A DNA stretch of 64,000 bases from contig AP026143.1 of NCBI GenBank assembly GCA_030295235.1, positions 186,001 to 250,000 of the forward strand, given 5' to 3'. Positions 43,602 through 54,787 of this stretch are shown here, in pieces (position 1 is the first letter of the stretch; every line of letters starts with the position of its first letter). The notes below the pieces were generated by a model. That model saw only the letters and a program-made list of their open reading frames with translations, did not search any database and was not told the DNA's origin. A program made the translations under genes and the position numbers. Origin of the DNA: Fistulifera solaris (taxonomy: Eukaryota; Bacillariophyta; Bacillariophyceae; Naviculales; Stauroneidaceae).

Positions 43602-46318
43602 ATGAACGAAAGTACGGGTTTACTGCCAAAGGCACGGGACATTCCGAATCGTTCTACGAGATTGACATCGCTCTTTGAACATCCCGGCCATGGTGCCGCC
43701 ATTCGTCCGGAAGAAAATGAAGAACGGGAAGAAAGTAGAACTAATCCACATTTACGCTCCATTTCCCCAGGAGCAACTGTTTCCTGCCATGATCTTTCGG
43801 GAACTTGCGTGGGTTCGTTCGTCTTTGTCATTTATCATGTCGTCTTTTGTTTGGCCCAAGCGGCATCCGTTCCTGGACAGACAGGGGTGCTCGCCAAGGT
43901 GGCGGCATTGGGGACGTTGACGGCCGGGACCTCCTTTATCTTTCAAATCCACATTCCCGCCCTGTATCCCGCAACGGATTTGTTTCTCGCGCCGTTCTTG
44001 GCGCAAATGGCGGAAACCATTCAAGACATCCTGCAGACCAAAGGCGTGCAGGACAATAATGATGACACTCTGTTTCTCAATACTTTGTTAGCAGTGACCG
44101 GGTTTGGTTTATTATTGTCCGGAAGCCTTTCGATACTTGCGGCACGATGGAAATTGGCCAATTGGGGTGCTTATTTGCCCTACTCGGTTTTGTGTGGCTT
44201 CTTTACCACCATTGGCATTCTCATGTGGACGTTGGGATTTTCCGTCGATACGGGTATGAAAGTAGGACAAGTTCTCATGTCGAACGATCGAACTGTTGTG
44301 GAAGATGCTGTTTTGCATCATTTCCCGTCCGTCGTGGTGGGATTTCTCATGCATTATGCAGGACGACAACATCCCTACTGGGTTCTCTTTTGCATTTTCA
44401 TGACAGTCATCATCTTTTACACGATATTGTGGACGACCGGGACGTCGATCGCCCAAGCACAAGAAGTCCAATGGCTTTTTTCACCCAAGGATTTGCAGAT
44501 ACCACCACGTGAGGCGTACGGTCCACCGCTGCCGTTCGGAACTTTGGTGGCAGCGTGGAACGGTGGCGTTGACTGGGATGCGTTTCGGGCCGCACTTCCC
44601 ACCGTGATAGCACTCGCGTTTCTGTACGTAATTCGATGTTCCTTGCATGCGGCGGCCCTCTTCAAAAACAAACGATTGTTGGTCCGCCGCAACGAACACT
44701 CGGATGACGTGTTGTCGCCCATGGCCACCGCGAGACCCACTCGCACGCGAAACCAACCGCCGCGTCTCACACTGGGAACGATTCTGGAAAACGGATACGG
44801 GTATTCGCAACTCGTGGCGGCCTTGATCGGAGGCATCACGGTCGCACCTTCGGTGGCGGCGTCATTGACGCTGTTTCAATTGAATGCCGAGAAGCCCGCT
44901 CCACAATACGGATCCAATCTCTTGCTCCTCGCTTTCTATCTTTCGGATTTTCAACTCGTCCAGTACATTCCCAAAACGGCATTCTCGTGTCTCATGGTTT
45001 TGGCGGGTATCGATATGTGCCGCACGTGGCTCATTGGATCCTTTTTCAAGACAAAGGACAAGATGGAATGGGCAGTGGCTCCCTTGTTGGTGATTCTTTC
45101 CTTCAGTGTGGGAATGTTGTACGCGATTCTGATGGGCATTGCGGCATCAGCCTTTCTCTTTGTGGCCAACTTTCAAAAGGCGGGCACCGTCCGATTTGTC
45201 GGCAGTGGCTTATCGTTGCAGTCGACCGTGGAACGTACGCCACGGGAAGTGACCTGGCTGGAACAGAACAACTATTTGACACAAATTCTTATGGTGGGAA
45301 TCCAGGAGATGCTGATAGTGTTTTTTTACGAAGCGTTAGCTCACAGTTTTCACCTTCTTTAGCTCCAAAACTATCTGTTTTTGGGAACGCTCAATCGATT
45401 TTCAGTTACGTATCCACCATGTTCGAAGACGACGATTTTCAAAGTGACTTGAATGATCGATCGGAGCTGGACTCAATACCACCAACGTTTGTTCCGAAAT
45501 ACATTATTGTTGATTTCTCCATGGTATCCGGGATGGACACGAGTGCTGTTGATTTGTTTCACGAAATTGTAGCCTTGTGTCGGGAACATGATTGTACACT
45601 GTTTCTCTCGGGTACCACCGTCCATTTACGATCGTTCCTGGCGGGGATCCGTGGATCGCACGTCCGACTCATGACCGATTTGGAAACGGCTTTGGCCAGA
45701 GCCGAAGATGGTTTGTTGTCACGAATCTTTCCGTTGGAGGCACGTTCGACGACGACTCCTGACGGTTTTGTGAATGCCTTACACAAACTGGAGGAACAGC
45801 ACCGTCGACCCATGGCACTTGAAGCCTTGCGCGACTACACGTCACTCGTAGAATTGATTCCCGGAGACGTTTTGACACAAGACCAAGGTGGTATCTACTT
45901 TGTCGAAACGGGATTGTTGAAGCGGACGGCACCGCATCAAACGACTTGGCAACCCAGTTGGCGGCATAGGAACATCCATCCGCCCACCATAGGACAGTTC
46001 CATGCCAGTAGTAGTCGTCGTTTGGCGGAACTGGAACAATCGTTTCGTGTCGCTCGTGTCGGGCCAGGTTGGATCATTGGAGGTATGGAGGAAGAAGAAA
46101 AAGAGGCGGAGCATGGTGATTACGAGGCTCTAACCCCATGTCGACTCCACCATCTCCCCTTGTCGGTCATGAAATCATTGGAACATAGTCACCCAGCGCT
46201 TTCGATCCAATTGTACAAATTGCTGTCGTTTCTGACCACGAAACGACACGAAACGACCATTCAGCATCTCGATCAATTGGTCAGGATATTGAATGGAAAT
46301 GCCCCACGCTGGGAGTGA
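43602..46318 (+). CDS. SLC26/SulP transporter with STAS and cyclic-nucleotide-binding-like domains (one frame break)
   Basis: Two exons, 43602-45293 and 45363-46318, with a 69-nt GTGGGA...TTTAG intron; about 882 residues. A soluble N-terminus of 60 residues is followed by 10 or more membrane spans (FVIYHVVFCLAQAASVPGQ, TSFIFQIHIPALYPATDLFL, YSQLVAALIGGITVAPSVAA). The STAS domain starts LQNYLFFGNAQSIF, if one T missing from a five-T run near 45380 is restored, and contains YIIVDFSMVSGMDTSAVDLF. The last 170 residues (LVELIPGDVLTQDQGGIYFV, ELEQSFRVARVGPGWIIGG) resemble a degenerate cNMP-binding fold. The same three-part layout occurs in yeast Vsb1 (YGR125W), a vacuolar protein needed for basic amino acid uptake, so sulfate is not the only candidate substrate. 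Confidence 0.87.
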
Positions 46319-46704
46319 ATCTAAACGGCATGATTCCAATCAAGGTAACTGTAAACACTGTGATGATTAGTCGAACGCTTGCTGCGGCAAACCACTTAAT
46401 AAGAAAGAATGGAAGTATTCGTTCCATAAATTTGAAAGAATGTTCTATTATCTATAGATGGAAATTCTATTATCTATAGATGGAAAGTGCCCGAGGCCCG
46501 AGTTCAAAGCACAACGTGGTACCGGTACCGTTTCGACAACTAGAGTAGTAGCATTATGGCCAGAACACTCATCAAATGCACACTACTATTACGTATGATT
46601 GATATAGTACATAGTGCTCCTTTCATCGGTGCAGGGTTTTTATTATTTGCGCATCTTTGATGAAACAGGAAAGCATCCCATTCTATTCGCCCATAAACAC
46701 CACG
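46319..46704. other. Intergenic with a 22-bp tandem duplication
   Basis: No gene. Contains the duplication at 46443-46486 and GGTACCGGTACCG at 46518-46530. Confidence 0.45.
46443..46486 (+). repeat. Two exact tandem copies of a 22-bp unit
   Basis: Unit beginning TTCTATTATCTATAGATGG at 46443-46464 and again at 46465-46486 without change. Confidence 0.9.
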
Positions 46705-47339
46705 ATGATGATCATTCCTCACGGTTGGGTATCTGGGATTGCCTTGCTACTACTACTCGTAGATTGTACGGAAGCCTTCCTTTCCGGGAGGACGACGACG
46801 ACGACGAGGGGCTTTGGTTTGTGGATGGGTCTTTACGACCGACCGCTTCCACCGCGACCTCCTCCTCTAAATAATGATGACGAAGACGAAGATGAAGAGG
46901 ACATTATTGTGGCTGTTTCCAGCCCATTGTTTCAATTCAATGCCTTGGGTCAAGAAGTCAACAACTTATTGCCTCCCTTACGGCGACCTCTCGATAAGGG
47001 CATTCCTTGTTATTTCGAACCAAACGACCGGATGGTTCAAAATTTAATCGACAAGACATCTTGTGCGGTAGAAGATGCGTGTTGGGCCTTGGAAGCGTGT
47101 CAAGGAGATATGACGGAAGCGTGGACGCGCATTTCGGTCGCCCGACGGAATCAATTGAATCAAAAGGAACGCCTCGAAAATAATGTCGAAACCGAATTTC
47201 AAAACAGGAAACAAGCACGCTTGGAAAAGAACAAACACGACAACGTCTCGAACGAATGAAACGCACGAAACCCGATACGCCGTGGTTGCCCATCTCCAAC
47301 CCGAAACCGATCGATGATGAGCCCTGGTTTACGGGATGA
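46705..47339 (+). CDS. Plastid-type protein with UBA-like domain (one frame break)
   Basis: About 211 residues. The chosen start gives MMIIPHGWVSGIALLLLLVD then CTEA and FLSG, a signal peptide with Phe at +1, the diatom plastid pattern. After a Pro-rich and acidic linker (PLPPRPPPLNNDDEDEDEED) comes a three-helix UBA-like segment, VQNLIDKTSCAVEDACWALE followed by ACQGDMTEAWTRI, similar to the UBA part of organellar elongation factor Ts and of NAC. A basic coiled coil follows, and the C-terminus reads PDTPWLPISNPKPI and DDEPWFTG in the neighbouring frame, reached if one A is added to AAAA near 47224-47227. Otherwise the frame stops at 47259. Function unknown; a factor binding the plastid ribosome or translation machinery is a guess. 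Confidence 0.6.
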
Positions 47340-47421
47340 AACGTTACGAATAATAAATAGTCGCTATGTATTCATTTTATCCGATCCATGACATACTATA
47401 GAAATATATTCATCACTCAAC

Positions 47422-48647
47422 TCAATACACTTCCACATGCCACTGATGATTGGCTTGCCATTCTTTCAACTTCATCGACCAATCGATCCCCTTCCGTGTC
47501 GCGACTTGTTCCAGTGCGGTCAAAATACCGGGCATCATCCCTTTGAGTCCACAAAAGTAAATCACGGCACCGTGATCTAATTTGAAAAACAATTCATCGG
47601 CCCGGGCCGCCAAGACATCTTGGACGTACAATTTTCCGCCGGCGGTATTCTTCATTTCCCGACTGATCGCGTACGTGACTTCGAGATCGGCCGCACTCCC
47701 TTGTTGACGGGCCTCGGCATTGTTTTGTTGCATCGCTTGCAATTCTTCTTCGTACAACAATCCACTACGTACGGGGACTCCCAAAATGAGCCACGCCTTG
47801 GCGTTGAACAAATGCCGACTGACGGTATTTTCGATAAACAATCGATGCAAAAGCCACGGAACGGGGCAATCCCCGTCCCCGTCGCCACCATGATAATATC
47901 TTTCGAAGGATCGTCCGGCAACAACATGGTCTTTCCGACGGGTCCGGCGACTTGGACCATGTCACCCACTTGGGTGTTGCACAACAAGTTACTGCAAACA
48001 CCTTGTTTCTCGGGATCGGCCAATCCGGTGATGGGATCATAAAATTCGGCCCGTCGAACACACAACGACACGGTTTGACCATCCAACAAATCCCCGTAGC
48101 GCGTACTGGCAATACTGTACAATCGTGGTTTGTGCGGTTTGCCGGCTTGGTCGACACCGGGCGGAATCACCGACAGCGATTGTCCTTCGACGTAATGTCC
48201 AAACTCGGCCGGCAATTGCAACACAATGTGTTGAATGTCCCCGGGAGCATCCTCACCAATCAATCGGGCACGTCCCAAGACTTGCGCTAGTACGGGTTCT
48301 TTTGGTTTAATGGTGTTACTGGGCAAACCAATGTCTTCGAGCCAGTGTTGCGCATCGTCCAACACGGACGGTGGTTCGGGGACGGCCGCCAAATAGTGAT
48401 ACTGGGCGCCTTGCGACAAGCGACTATCGAGGGAACCGGTGCCACTGAATTTTCCTTCCAATTCGGGATCAAAGAGTTGACGATTGCCCGAAGGCACCAA
48501 AGCAATACCGGCACCCGCTTGGCGGACTTGGTCGTCCGATACGGCCGGGCGATGTGTCGTTGTGCGTCTTGGTTGTTGTACCACAAAGGCGGCAACGCCG
48601 CTGGGAATTCCTAGGCACAAAAGAAGAAGAGTGAATGTCGATTTCAT
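47422..48647 (-). CDS. petH: Ferredoxin-NADP+ reductase, plastid (one frame break)
   Basis: About 408 residues. MKSTFTLLLLCLGIPSGVAA followed by FVVQQ is a textbook diatom plastid presequence (ASAFAP-like). The FAD domain has KPRLYSIASTRYGD (RxYS) and VCSNLLCN; the NADP+ domain has MVATGTGIAPFRGF, VIYFCGLKGMMPGI and the conserved C-terminal Tyr (WHVEVY). It moves electrons from photosystem I ferredoxin to NADP+. A stop-causing frame change right after GIAPFRGF fits one missing T in a four-T run near 47849 and would restore LHRLFIENTVSRHLFN. Because the enzyme is essential for phototrophy this is strong evidence that the breaks in this window are artefacts. It converges on the UBA-like gene, 82 bp apart. 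Confidence 0.93.
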
Positions 48648-49212
48648 GGTGTCTCAAGTGTTGTTGCTTCAAATTTATCTGCACTAGTAGAAGGAAAGAC
48701 GGGCTTCTGGTTTCCTTTTTCGTTGTGATGGCACCCTAAGATTTTCGTGGTGGATGGGAGGAACGCTTTTTGTTCTCCTTCCGTCCTACTCTATAAGCAA
48801 AGAGTACAAAGACATCTGGATTTGATCGATGATGATCTGCGGCGGGTTTCTGCGGACGACGGATGGACGAGAAAGACTTTGGCTCATGACTAAAAATAAT
48901 GCAGTCGTGATATATGTTGTCCACACTTTAGCTCTATACTCCGAGTCATAAACACGAAAAAAAAACGAAAACCCGCCTGCTGCTAGACTAGTGTCAAATG
49001 AATCTGGATTCAGGGGTTCTAGCTGACTTCTATCACCATCAAGCTACTGCACTTTTGGGAAGTGCTATTATTGCTGTGCGCGAATGTGCAAGAAAAACAA
49101 TCGGGTATCTCACCCCCTTTCGACGACAAGAAAGCTGTACCAGGTAACGACTTCCTCGTTTTTATAAACTGAAATGCTTCTTTATCTTCTTAACGAATCA
49201 CACTACGATTAT
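48648..49212. other. Intergenic, no gene seen
   Basis: Upstream region of the FNR gene and 3' region of the H+-ATPase gene; poly-A near 48958-48970. Confidence 0.4.
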
Positions 49213-52200
49213 TTAATGATGCTTGTTACCAGTCTCACCCAAGGCCGCTTCCATATCTTTGATCAACTGTTCGGCCGATTTCGGCAACACTACGACACCC
49301 GTCGAAGCAATGTTGTGAAAGTTTTGCCAATACATCCATTTGAAGACACCGACCTTGAGAATATCTTGAAGAAAAAAGAACAACAACGAATAGATCCAGA
49401 CAAAGCCAAACAATTCCATGTCGTTGACCAAACCATTCACGGGGATTTCTTCAATCTCGCCTTCCTTCCAAACAATCGATAAAAGCGAAGAGATAAATAG
49501 TGCAAAGGCACCACCGGCCAGCAACATGGGACCGGGTGCGACCTCGTAGAAAAACCTGGTTCCGGTACGAGCACTGAACAGTGTCAAAAAATCCGACACG
49601 GAAATCTTCAAATACATAGCTAGAATCATTTGACCGTATTCGACACCTTGGAAGCCAATCTTTTGGAAAAAACCGTCTTCGTTCCAACTGTCCAAGAGAA
49701 TGTGCAACAGCAACAGCGACGAGAAGCAGGATACCACACCGAGCGTGGTACTAGTTACAAAGAGGGCCGGAAGGTTCCAAATGCACGGGGTGGCTCGGGC
49801 TTCGGCGTGATCGTAGGCAATAGTAATCAAGGTTCCGTCATTAAGCAATGTGATTAACATGATCAAAATCACGGGAATCTGGAAAAACTTCGGCCTGAAA
49901 AACCAAGGGATGTATGAGACGATGACATCAATATTCCACACATGGGGCTTTAATCAACGTACCATTCTTCTTCCGTTCCCGGATGACTGTATTCATTGGG
50001 ATGAAACGCCAAGATCGAGATAAAGAAGAAGACCAACAACTGAAGCGTGGCCGCTATTCGGTACGTCAAGAAATTGTTCACACGTTGGAAAATCTTTCGC
50101 GCTTCCACAATACCGTGAGAAACGGCCGAGAGACCGGGTTCTGTGAGCACAATGTCGGCTGCGGCGCGGGCGGCGTCCGTGGAATCGGCAACAGCGATGC
50201 CCACATCGGCACGCTTGAGCGCAGGTGCATCGTTAACTCCGTCTCCTGTTGTTGATGCATTAAACAACAATCTGTGAGAAGATGCGAACCAAGATGATTT
50301 CACACGAACAAAAAATGGATGCAAATTGCTGCAACGTACCAGTCATTCCAACAGCATAGCCAAGTTCTCGCAAACACTCAACAATCAAGTACTTGTGCTC
50401 AGGGTAAACTTGAGCAAATCCATCGGCGGCAAGACAGAGATCACCATAGTTTGCGGCAAGATTCTCAGGTTTCTCTTTCGTTTCAGCGTCCAAAAGAGGA
50501 AGATACTCGGACGTGAAGATGTGGGTTCCCAAATCAAGCTGTGCTGCCGTATTACGGGCAATCAATAAGTGATCACCTGATTTTTGAAGAAAAGCGGAAA
50601 AGCTGTGAGTGTCTCATCAGCAACAACAATTTGTCATCATAAAGAAAGCCCAGACGCACCTGTAATCATCTTAACACCCACTCCGTATCTATTAGCGTCC
50701 TGAATGACTTGCTTCGTATCGGCGCGAGGCGGATCCAAAAAGGTCAACAAGCCCAACATTTTCCACTTTCCATCTTCGTCCGTTCGAGCTACGGCAAGAC
50801 TTCGAACTCCGATAGCTCCCAAACGAGCAACATCGGCTTCCACTTTGTCCTTGACGTCGTCGTCTTCATCTCCCAAAAGCTTGAGAATAATATGCGGAGC
50901 TCCTTTACTGGTCTTGAATTCTTTCTGGGTTTCCTTGTGTCGGATAGTACCTTCTGTTCTCTTGACTTGCGGATCGAATGGCATGTAGTCCAACTGCTCG
51001 TAGGCATCCATCAGACTCATGTTGACTGTTCCGAGCACCAAACGGTCCAAAGCATCCCGTGGAGGTTCTTTCCATTTGGCAGCCAAAGCAGCACTGACCA
51101 ACACGGATTCTTGTGTTTCGTTGGGCACGTACGTGGGGGTCTCTTCTTGAATGACCATCTGGTTCAACGTCAAGGTTCCAGTTTTGTCACTGCACAAGAT
51201 ACTCATACTAGCCATGCGCTCAATGGAAGAGAGCTGAGCGACGATGGCACCTTGCTTGGCCAAACTCTTGGATCCAATGGCCAAAGTAGTGGTCGTGACA
51301 ATCTCAATTGCCAAAGGAATGGACGCCACGAGGACCACCACCGTGAACGAGAGAGATTCCTTCAGTGTTTGTCCCTTGGCCATCAGGTAAATGAAGCAAA
51401 TCAAACACAAGGCGATCGATAGTCCAACCAAGGTGAACATGACCAGCATGAGAACAACTTGGAGGTAACTGTGCTCGTTGGTTTGCTTGAGCAAGGCCGC
51501 GGTCTTTCCGAAGAACGTATTGGCACCGGTAAATTCCACCGTACCTTCAACTTCACCGCGCACCACCGTCGATCCCATCTTGCACGAGTCTCCCTTGTAA
51601 AAGGTCACGGGAAGAGACTCTCCCGTAAGAGCCGCCTGATCGACATCAATCTCGCCTTCGTTGACACGACAATCGGCCGGAATCGCCGAGCCACTGCCCA
51701 AAAGTACCAAATCACCCGGAACCAACTCCCGAGCATCAATGTTCTTCCAGGCCCCGTCACGTTTGCAGGTAGCAGTCGGCTTGAGTGAGTTCTTGAGCGC
51801 GGCAATCGCGTTTCCGGCCTTGTTGGTTTCGTAGAAACTAATGGAAGCGTTGGCGAACTGAATGATCAATAGGATACCCATATCCAAGTAGTTGCCAATC
51901 CCAGCTTCGATGATGATGGCCAACCAGATCATGATGGGCATGGGTGCCCAAAACAAACGTAGAAAGACGAGCCATTTGGGAGTGATTTTCTCGGGCAACT
52001 CGTTGGGCCCATGTAACTTCAATAACTCCGCAGCCTTGGCACTGGTGAAACCTTCATGGTTGAACTGAAAGTCATCCGGCGGCTGGACACCTTCGTTCTG
52101 CTCGATCTTGCTTTGAATTTCTTCATCGGAGATTCCGGCTTCACGACGCTCCTTGCGCGTACCGTAGGTTTGAATCTGCTCGGCCAAGCGCAAATCATCA

Positions 52201-52586
52201 CCTCCACTGAGAGGCACCTGCCCGAATTTGGCCAAGACGTCGGAGGAACTACGCTGACGGCGGCGTTTTTCCATGGTTTGCACGACTTCGGGCGCCAAGT
52301 GGACCATGGCGGAAATGTCGGAGACGGAGCGGTAGTTGATGCGCGACTTTTGACGCGTCACACCGAAAGCCTTGGCTTCCAAATCCATGCCCGTTAGATC
52401 TGATTGCGCCTTGACGCGGGAACGGAGGGGATGGGAAACCGGGAAGGTGGTCGGCAACTCGGCGACGAAGGTATCCTTCGCTTCGAGGTCATCGACTTCG
52501 GTTGGATGTTCGGAAGAAGCCATAATGACGAGTCTTTTCTTGAAACAACTGCCTTGAAACGAAACAAATACGACGGTGTTTGACAA
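49213..52586 (-). CDS. PMA1: Plasma-membrane proton ATPase, P3A type
   Basis: Four exons: 52586-50660, 50576-50340, 50245-49963 and 49894-49213; introns of 83, 94 and 68 nt, all GT-AG, total 1042 residues from the first ATG (the inner ATG at 52523, [12 protein letters not shown], is a likelier start). Signature sequences: LTGESLPV, the phosphorylated Asp in [34 protein letters not shown] across intron 1, [18 protein letters not shown] across intron 2, and [20 protein letters not shown] across intron 3. It pumps protons out of the cell with ATP and energises nutrient uptake. The N-terminus is unusually long (about 170 residues before the first span), Ser/Arg-rich, and a plausible regulatory region. 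Divergent promoter shared with the bZIP gene. Confidence 0.95.
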
Positions 52587-53362
52587 TCAATAGGGGCAAA
52601 CAAACAGTCTTCTTTTGATTCTGCGGGTCGAAACTATCTTCGCCAATCCGTCGAGAGTTTATTATTTCTTCGAAATAAATAAGAGAGGAAGAAAAATATT
52701 GCGAATGGATGAGAAGAGACTTCGCAGCTTTTGCGAGCTTTTCCGGATAAAAACTATCTACTCTCTACTTTATAGTAAAGTTGCTACGAGGTCGAATTGT
52801 CGAAACCTTCTCTTTTTCTGTTTGGTTGTTTTGTGTTTTCATTAACCGGACACAGACAGATTATTATTCATTTTGTACAATTTGATAGTCAGACCTGACA
52901 AAGCGTATTCCGCAAGTGCCAGAATTTAGTAAGTGACATGACGTGAGTGTACGTGGCAACGTGGGAACACGTGGCAATGGTGCAATGTATCCCATAGTGG
53001 AATTCAGAAGGTCTATTCTACTCTATAGACGAAACTACAAGAGAGGGTTCGGATTTCGGCTCGTGTATCGTGCGTACAAGGGAGACGGTGACGTACTCGT
53101 ATCTCGTATCTGGATGGACGACCGCGAGCCAATGCCGGTCGGCGGAGTAGGCCGTTGATATTCCTTATCCTTGTTGCGCCTTTGTGACTTGGTGACGCAT
53201 GCAAATTTTTCGGATTGTGACGTGACGGTACTACACTTTAATTGATAGTAACATACGTCGATAAAAAGCCGCCATCAAGGCATGCTTGACAACAGCAAGA
53301 AGAGCAACAACGAGAGGACTATAATCAATTCTCTTTCATCCAATTTTAAGGAAACAAGCAAC
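52587..53362. other. Divergent promoter region, H+-ATPase and bZIP
   Basis: 776 bp without a gene, rich in ACGT-core elements in the half nearest the bZIP gene. Confidence 0.5.
52939..53223 (+). promoter_or_regulatory. Cluster of TGACGY and ACGTGG elements
   Basis: TGACGT at 52939-52944, 53089-53094 and 53218-53223; TGACGC at 53193-53198; ACGTGG at 52951, 52959 and within CACGTGG at 52968-52974. Such ACGT-core sites are bound by bZIP factors, and TGACGY is the CO2/cAMP-responsive element of diatom carbonic anhydrase promoters. Confidence 0.45.
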
Positions 53363-53991
53363 ATGGCCGACGACGAATCCGAAGACGATCACGATAGCAA
53401 TGATGACGGAAACGACCCGGAATCCAAGGCCCGCAAGCGCAAAGATCGATTGGAGCAAAATCGGATTTCCGCGCGCGAGTCGCGAAAAACGCAAAAAGAC
53501 CATGATCGAGGAGTTACAACGAACGGTCATAACTTTGTCGAGAGACAACAAGGAATTGAATGATCGCAATGAAGCACTCCGGCGTGAACTCATGGAGATT
53601 GGAGCCAAGGTGAGTGAAATCAGAAGCGATGTTGTTTCTTTTGAAATATTTTTTCGCGCAGGCGCTCTTTCGTGACGTCCTCATGCTGCGTCACGAGTCC
53701 TTTTCAGAAGGCTGGTCGAGCCTTCGACGTCACGTGAAAGATTTTCACTTTTCTTTCACAATATCATGTCGGTCGTCTTCATTCATCGAATTGTTGCCTC
53801 ACCATTGCTTTTCCTTGGTGTATAACTTATAGTACCCCAATGTCGTGCCCCTCCAAGCCATCGTGGGTCAAGGTGCCGCTCTGCAAGGCCCCTCGGGAGC
53901 CGTCGCCGATCCCACGGCACGTTTGAACGATGAGGATGTGGACGATAGTGTGCCGGGCGATGGCAGCTCGAGCGGCGCCGCCAATGTGTAA
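53363..53991 (+). CDS. bZIP transcription factor (one frame break)
   Basis: Three exons, 53363-53609, 53662-53733 and 53833-53991, with introns of 52 and 99 nt; about 158 residues. After an acidic N-terminus (MADDESEDDHDSNDDGNDP) comes the basic region, NRISARESRK then RKKTMIEELQ, which continues as a leucine zipper (LQRTVITLSRDNKELNDRNE, ALRREL). The NxxSAxxSR signature is intact, but the frame changes inside it: AAAAA at about 53487-53491 has one A too many. The C-terminal exon (VVPLQAIVGQGAALQGPSGA) is Gly/Ala-rich with an acidic end. It should bind ACGT-core DNA as a dimer. TGACGY sites in its own promoter suggest self-regulation or control by a related factor. No PAS domain of aureochromes is present. 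Confidence 0.88.
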
Positions 53992-54331
53992 CGAACAGGA
54001 GTCATTGTGTGATACTGTTGGTTCGTTGGACGCAAGTATGAGCGCGTCAACGTATCAACACAGGAAGGCCTCTTGGAGTCATAGTTTAGTGTAATAAATT
54101 GCAAGTATTCGTAACTTTTGATTTGAAAAACGCCTCGTTCTTTTAGAGATTTGAAAAATAAAATTTTGATGAGGAACTATTAGTGAGGCTTCAACGAAAG
54201 TCTTGCTCATCAACGATTGTGATCTAACATGTATAGTTAATGATTACTGTGACCTTTGTTTTGGGTTTCGAGGTGAGGGCACACATCCTAAGGTGCAATT
54301 CGAGTCGAGTGATACGTTTCTTTCCGTGAGC
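53992..54331. other. Convergent 3' spacer
   Basis: No gene seen between the bZIP stop and the first cysteine-rich gene. Confidence 0.35.
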
Positions 54332-54787
54332 TCAAAGCCACGTCGCGCACGGATAATTGACATCATCCAAGATACAACGATCCTCGGACAAGCAATAGCG
54401 ACCGGGAGCACACGAAGAGCAGCCGGACCACGTTTCCGGATAACAAAAGATCGTATCGTAATTGATATAAAACACCGGTTGGCGGGTATCTTGGTAAAAG
54501 GTGTGTCGCATGGGCTTGCGGTTGTAACAAATCAACGTCCCGGGTTCACATTGTCGAAAGCGACTCTGGTCACACGGTCCATAAATGCCGGGTTCATTTT
54601 CACACACATCGCCGGGAAAGATTTTGTCGAAATAGCGGTCTTGGAGTGCGCGTTGCTGTGCAATCGAATTGTGAGAGGACCGAACGAACAACAAACAGTC
54701 AGCTGTGTGAGAACTTACGGCCGTTTCCGCTTGCACCGACGCGACTAGAGCAGTCAATAAGAGGAACAAGGAAACTCGTTGCAACAT
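54332..54787 (-). CDS. Small secreted 10-Cys protein, copy 1
   Basis: Exons 54787-54719 and 54655-54332; the 63-nt intron has a GTAAGT donor and CACAG acceptor and is a multiple of three, so the unspliced frame is also open. Spliced product about 130 residues: signal peptide MLQRVSLFLLLTALVASVQA, then QRALQDRYFDKIFPGDVCE, GIYGPCDQSRFRQCEPGTLI, CYNRKPMRHTFYQD, FCYPETWSGCSSCAPGRYC and RCILDDVNYPCATWL. The ten cysteines and many Tyr, Arg and Pro suggest a disulfide-bonded extracellular protein. No known family is recognised. It is roughly 70% identical by eye to copy 2, with the same intron position. Confidence 0.78.
   Translation of the reverse strand: MLQRVSLFLLLTALVASVQAETAVSSHTADCLLFVRSSHNSIAQQRALQDRYFDKIFPGDVCENEPGIYGPCDQSRFRQCEPGTLICYNRKPMRHTFYQDTRQPVFYINYDTIFCYPETWSGCSSCAPGRYCLSEDRCILDDVNYPCATWL

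Noticed and set aside
54203-54748. Plus-strand frame of 181 codons, and a similar one at 55305-55844
   Set aside because: Both are antisense to the 10-Cys proteins, and their similarity to each other only mirrors the duplication.
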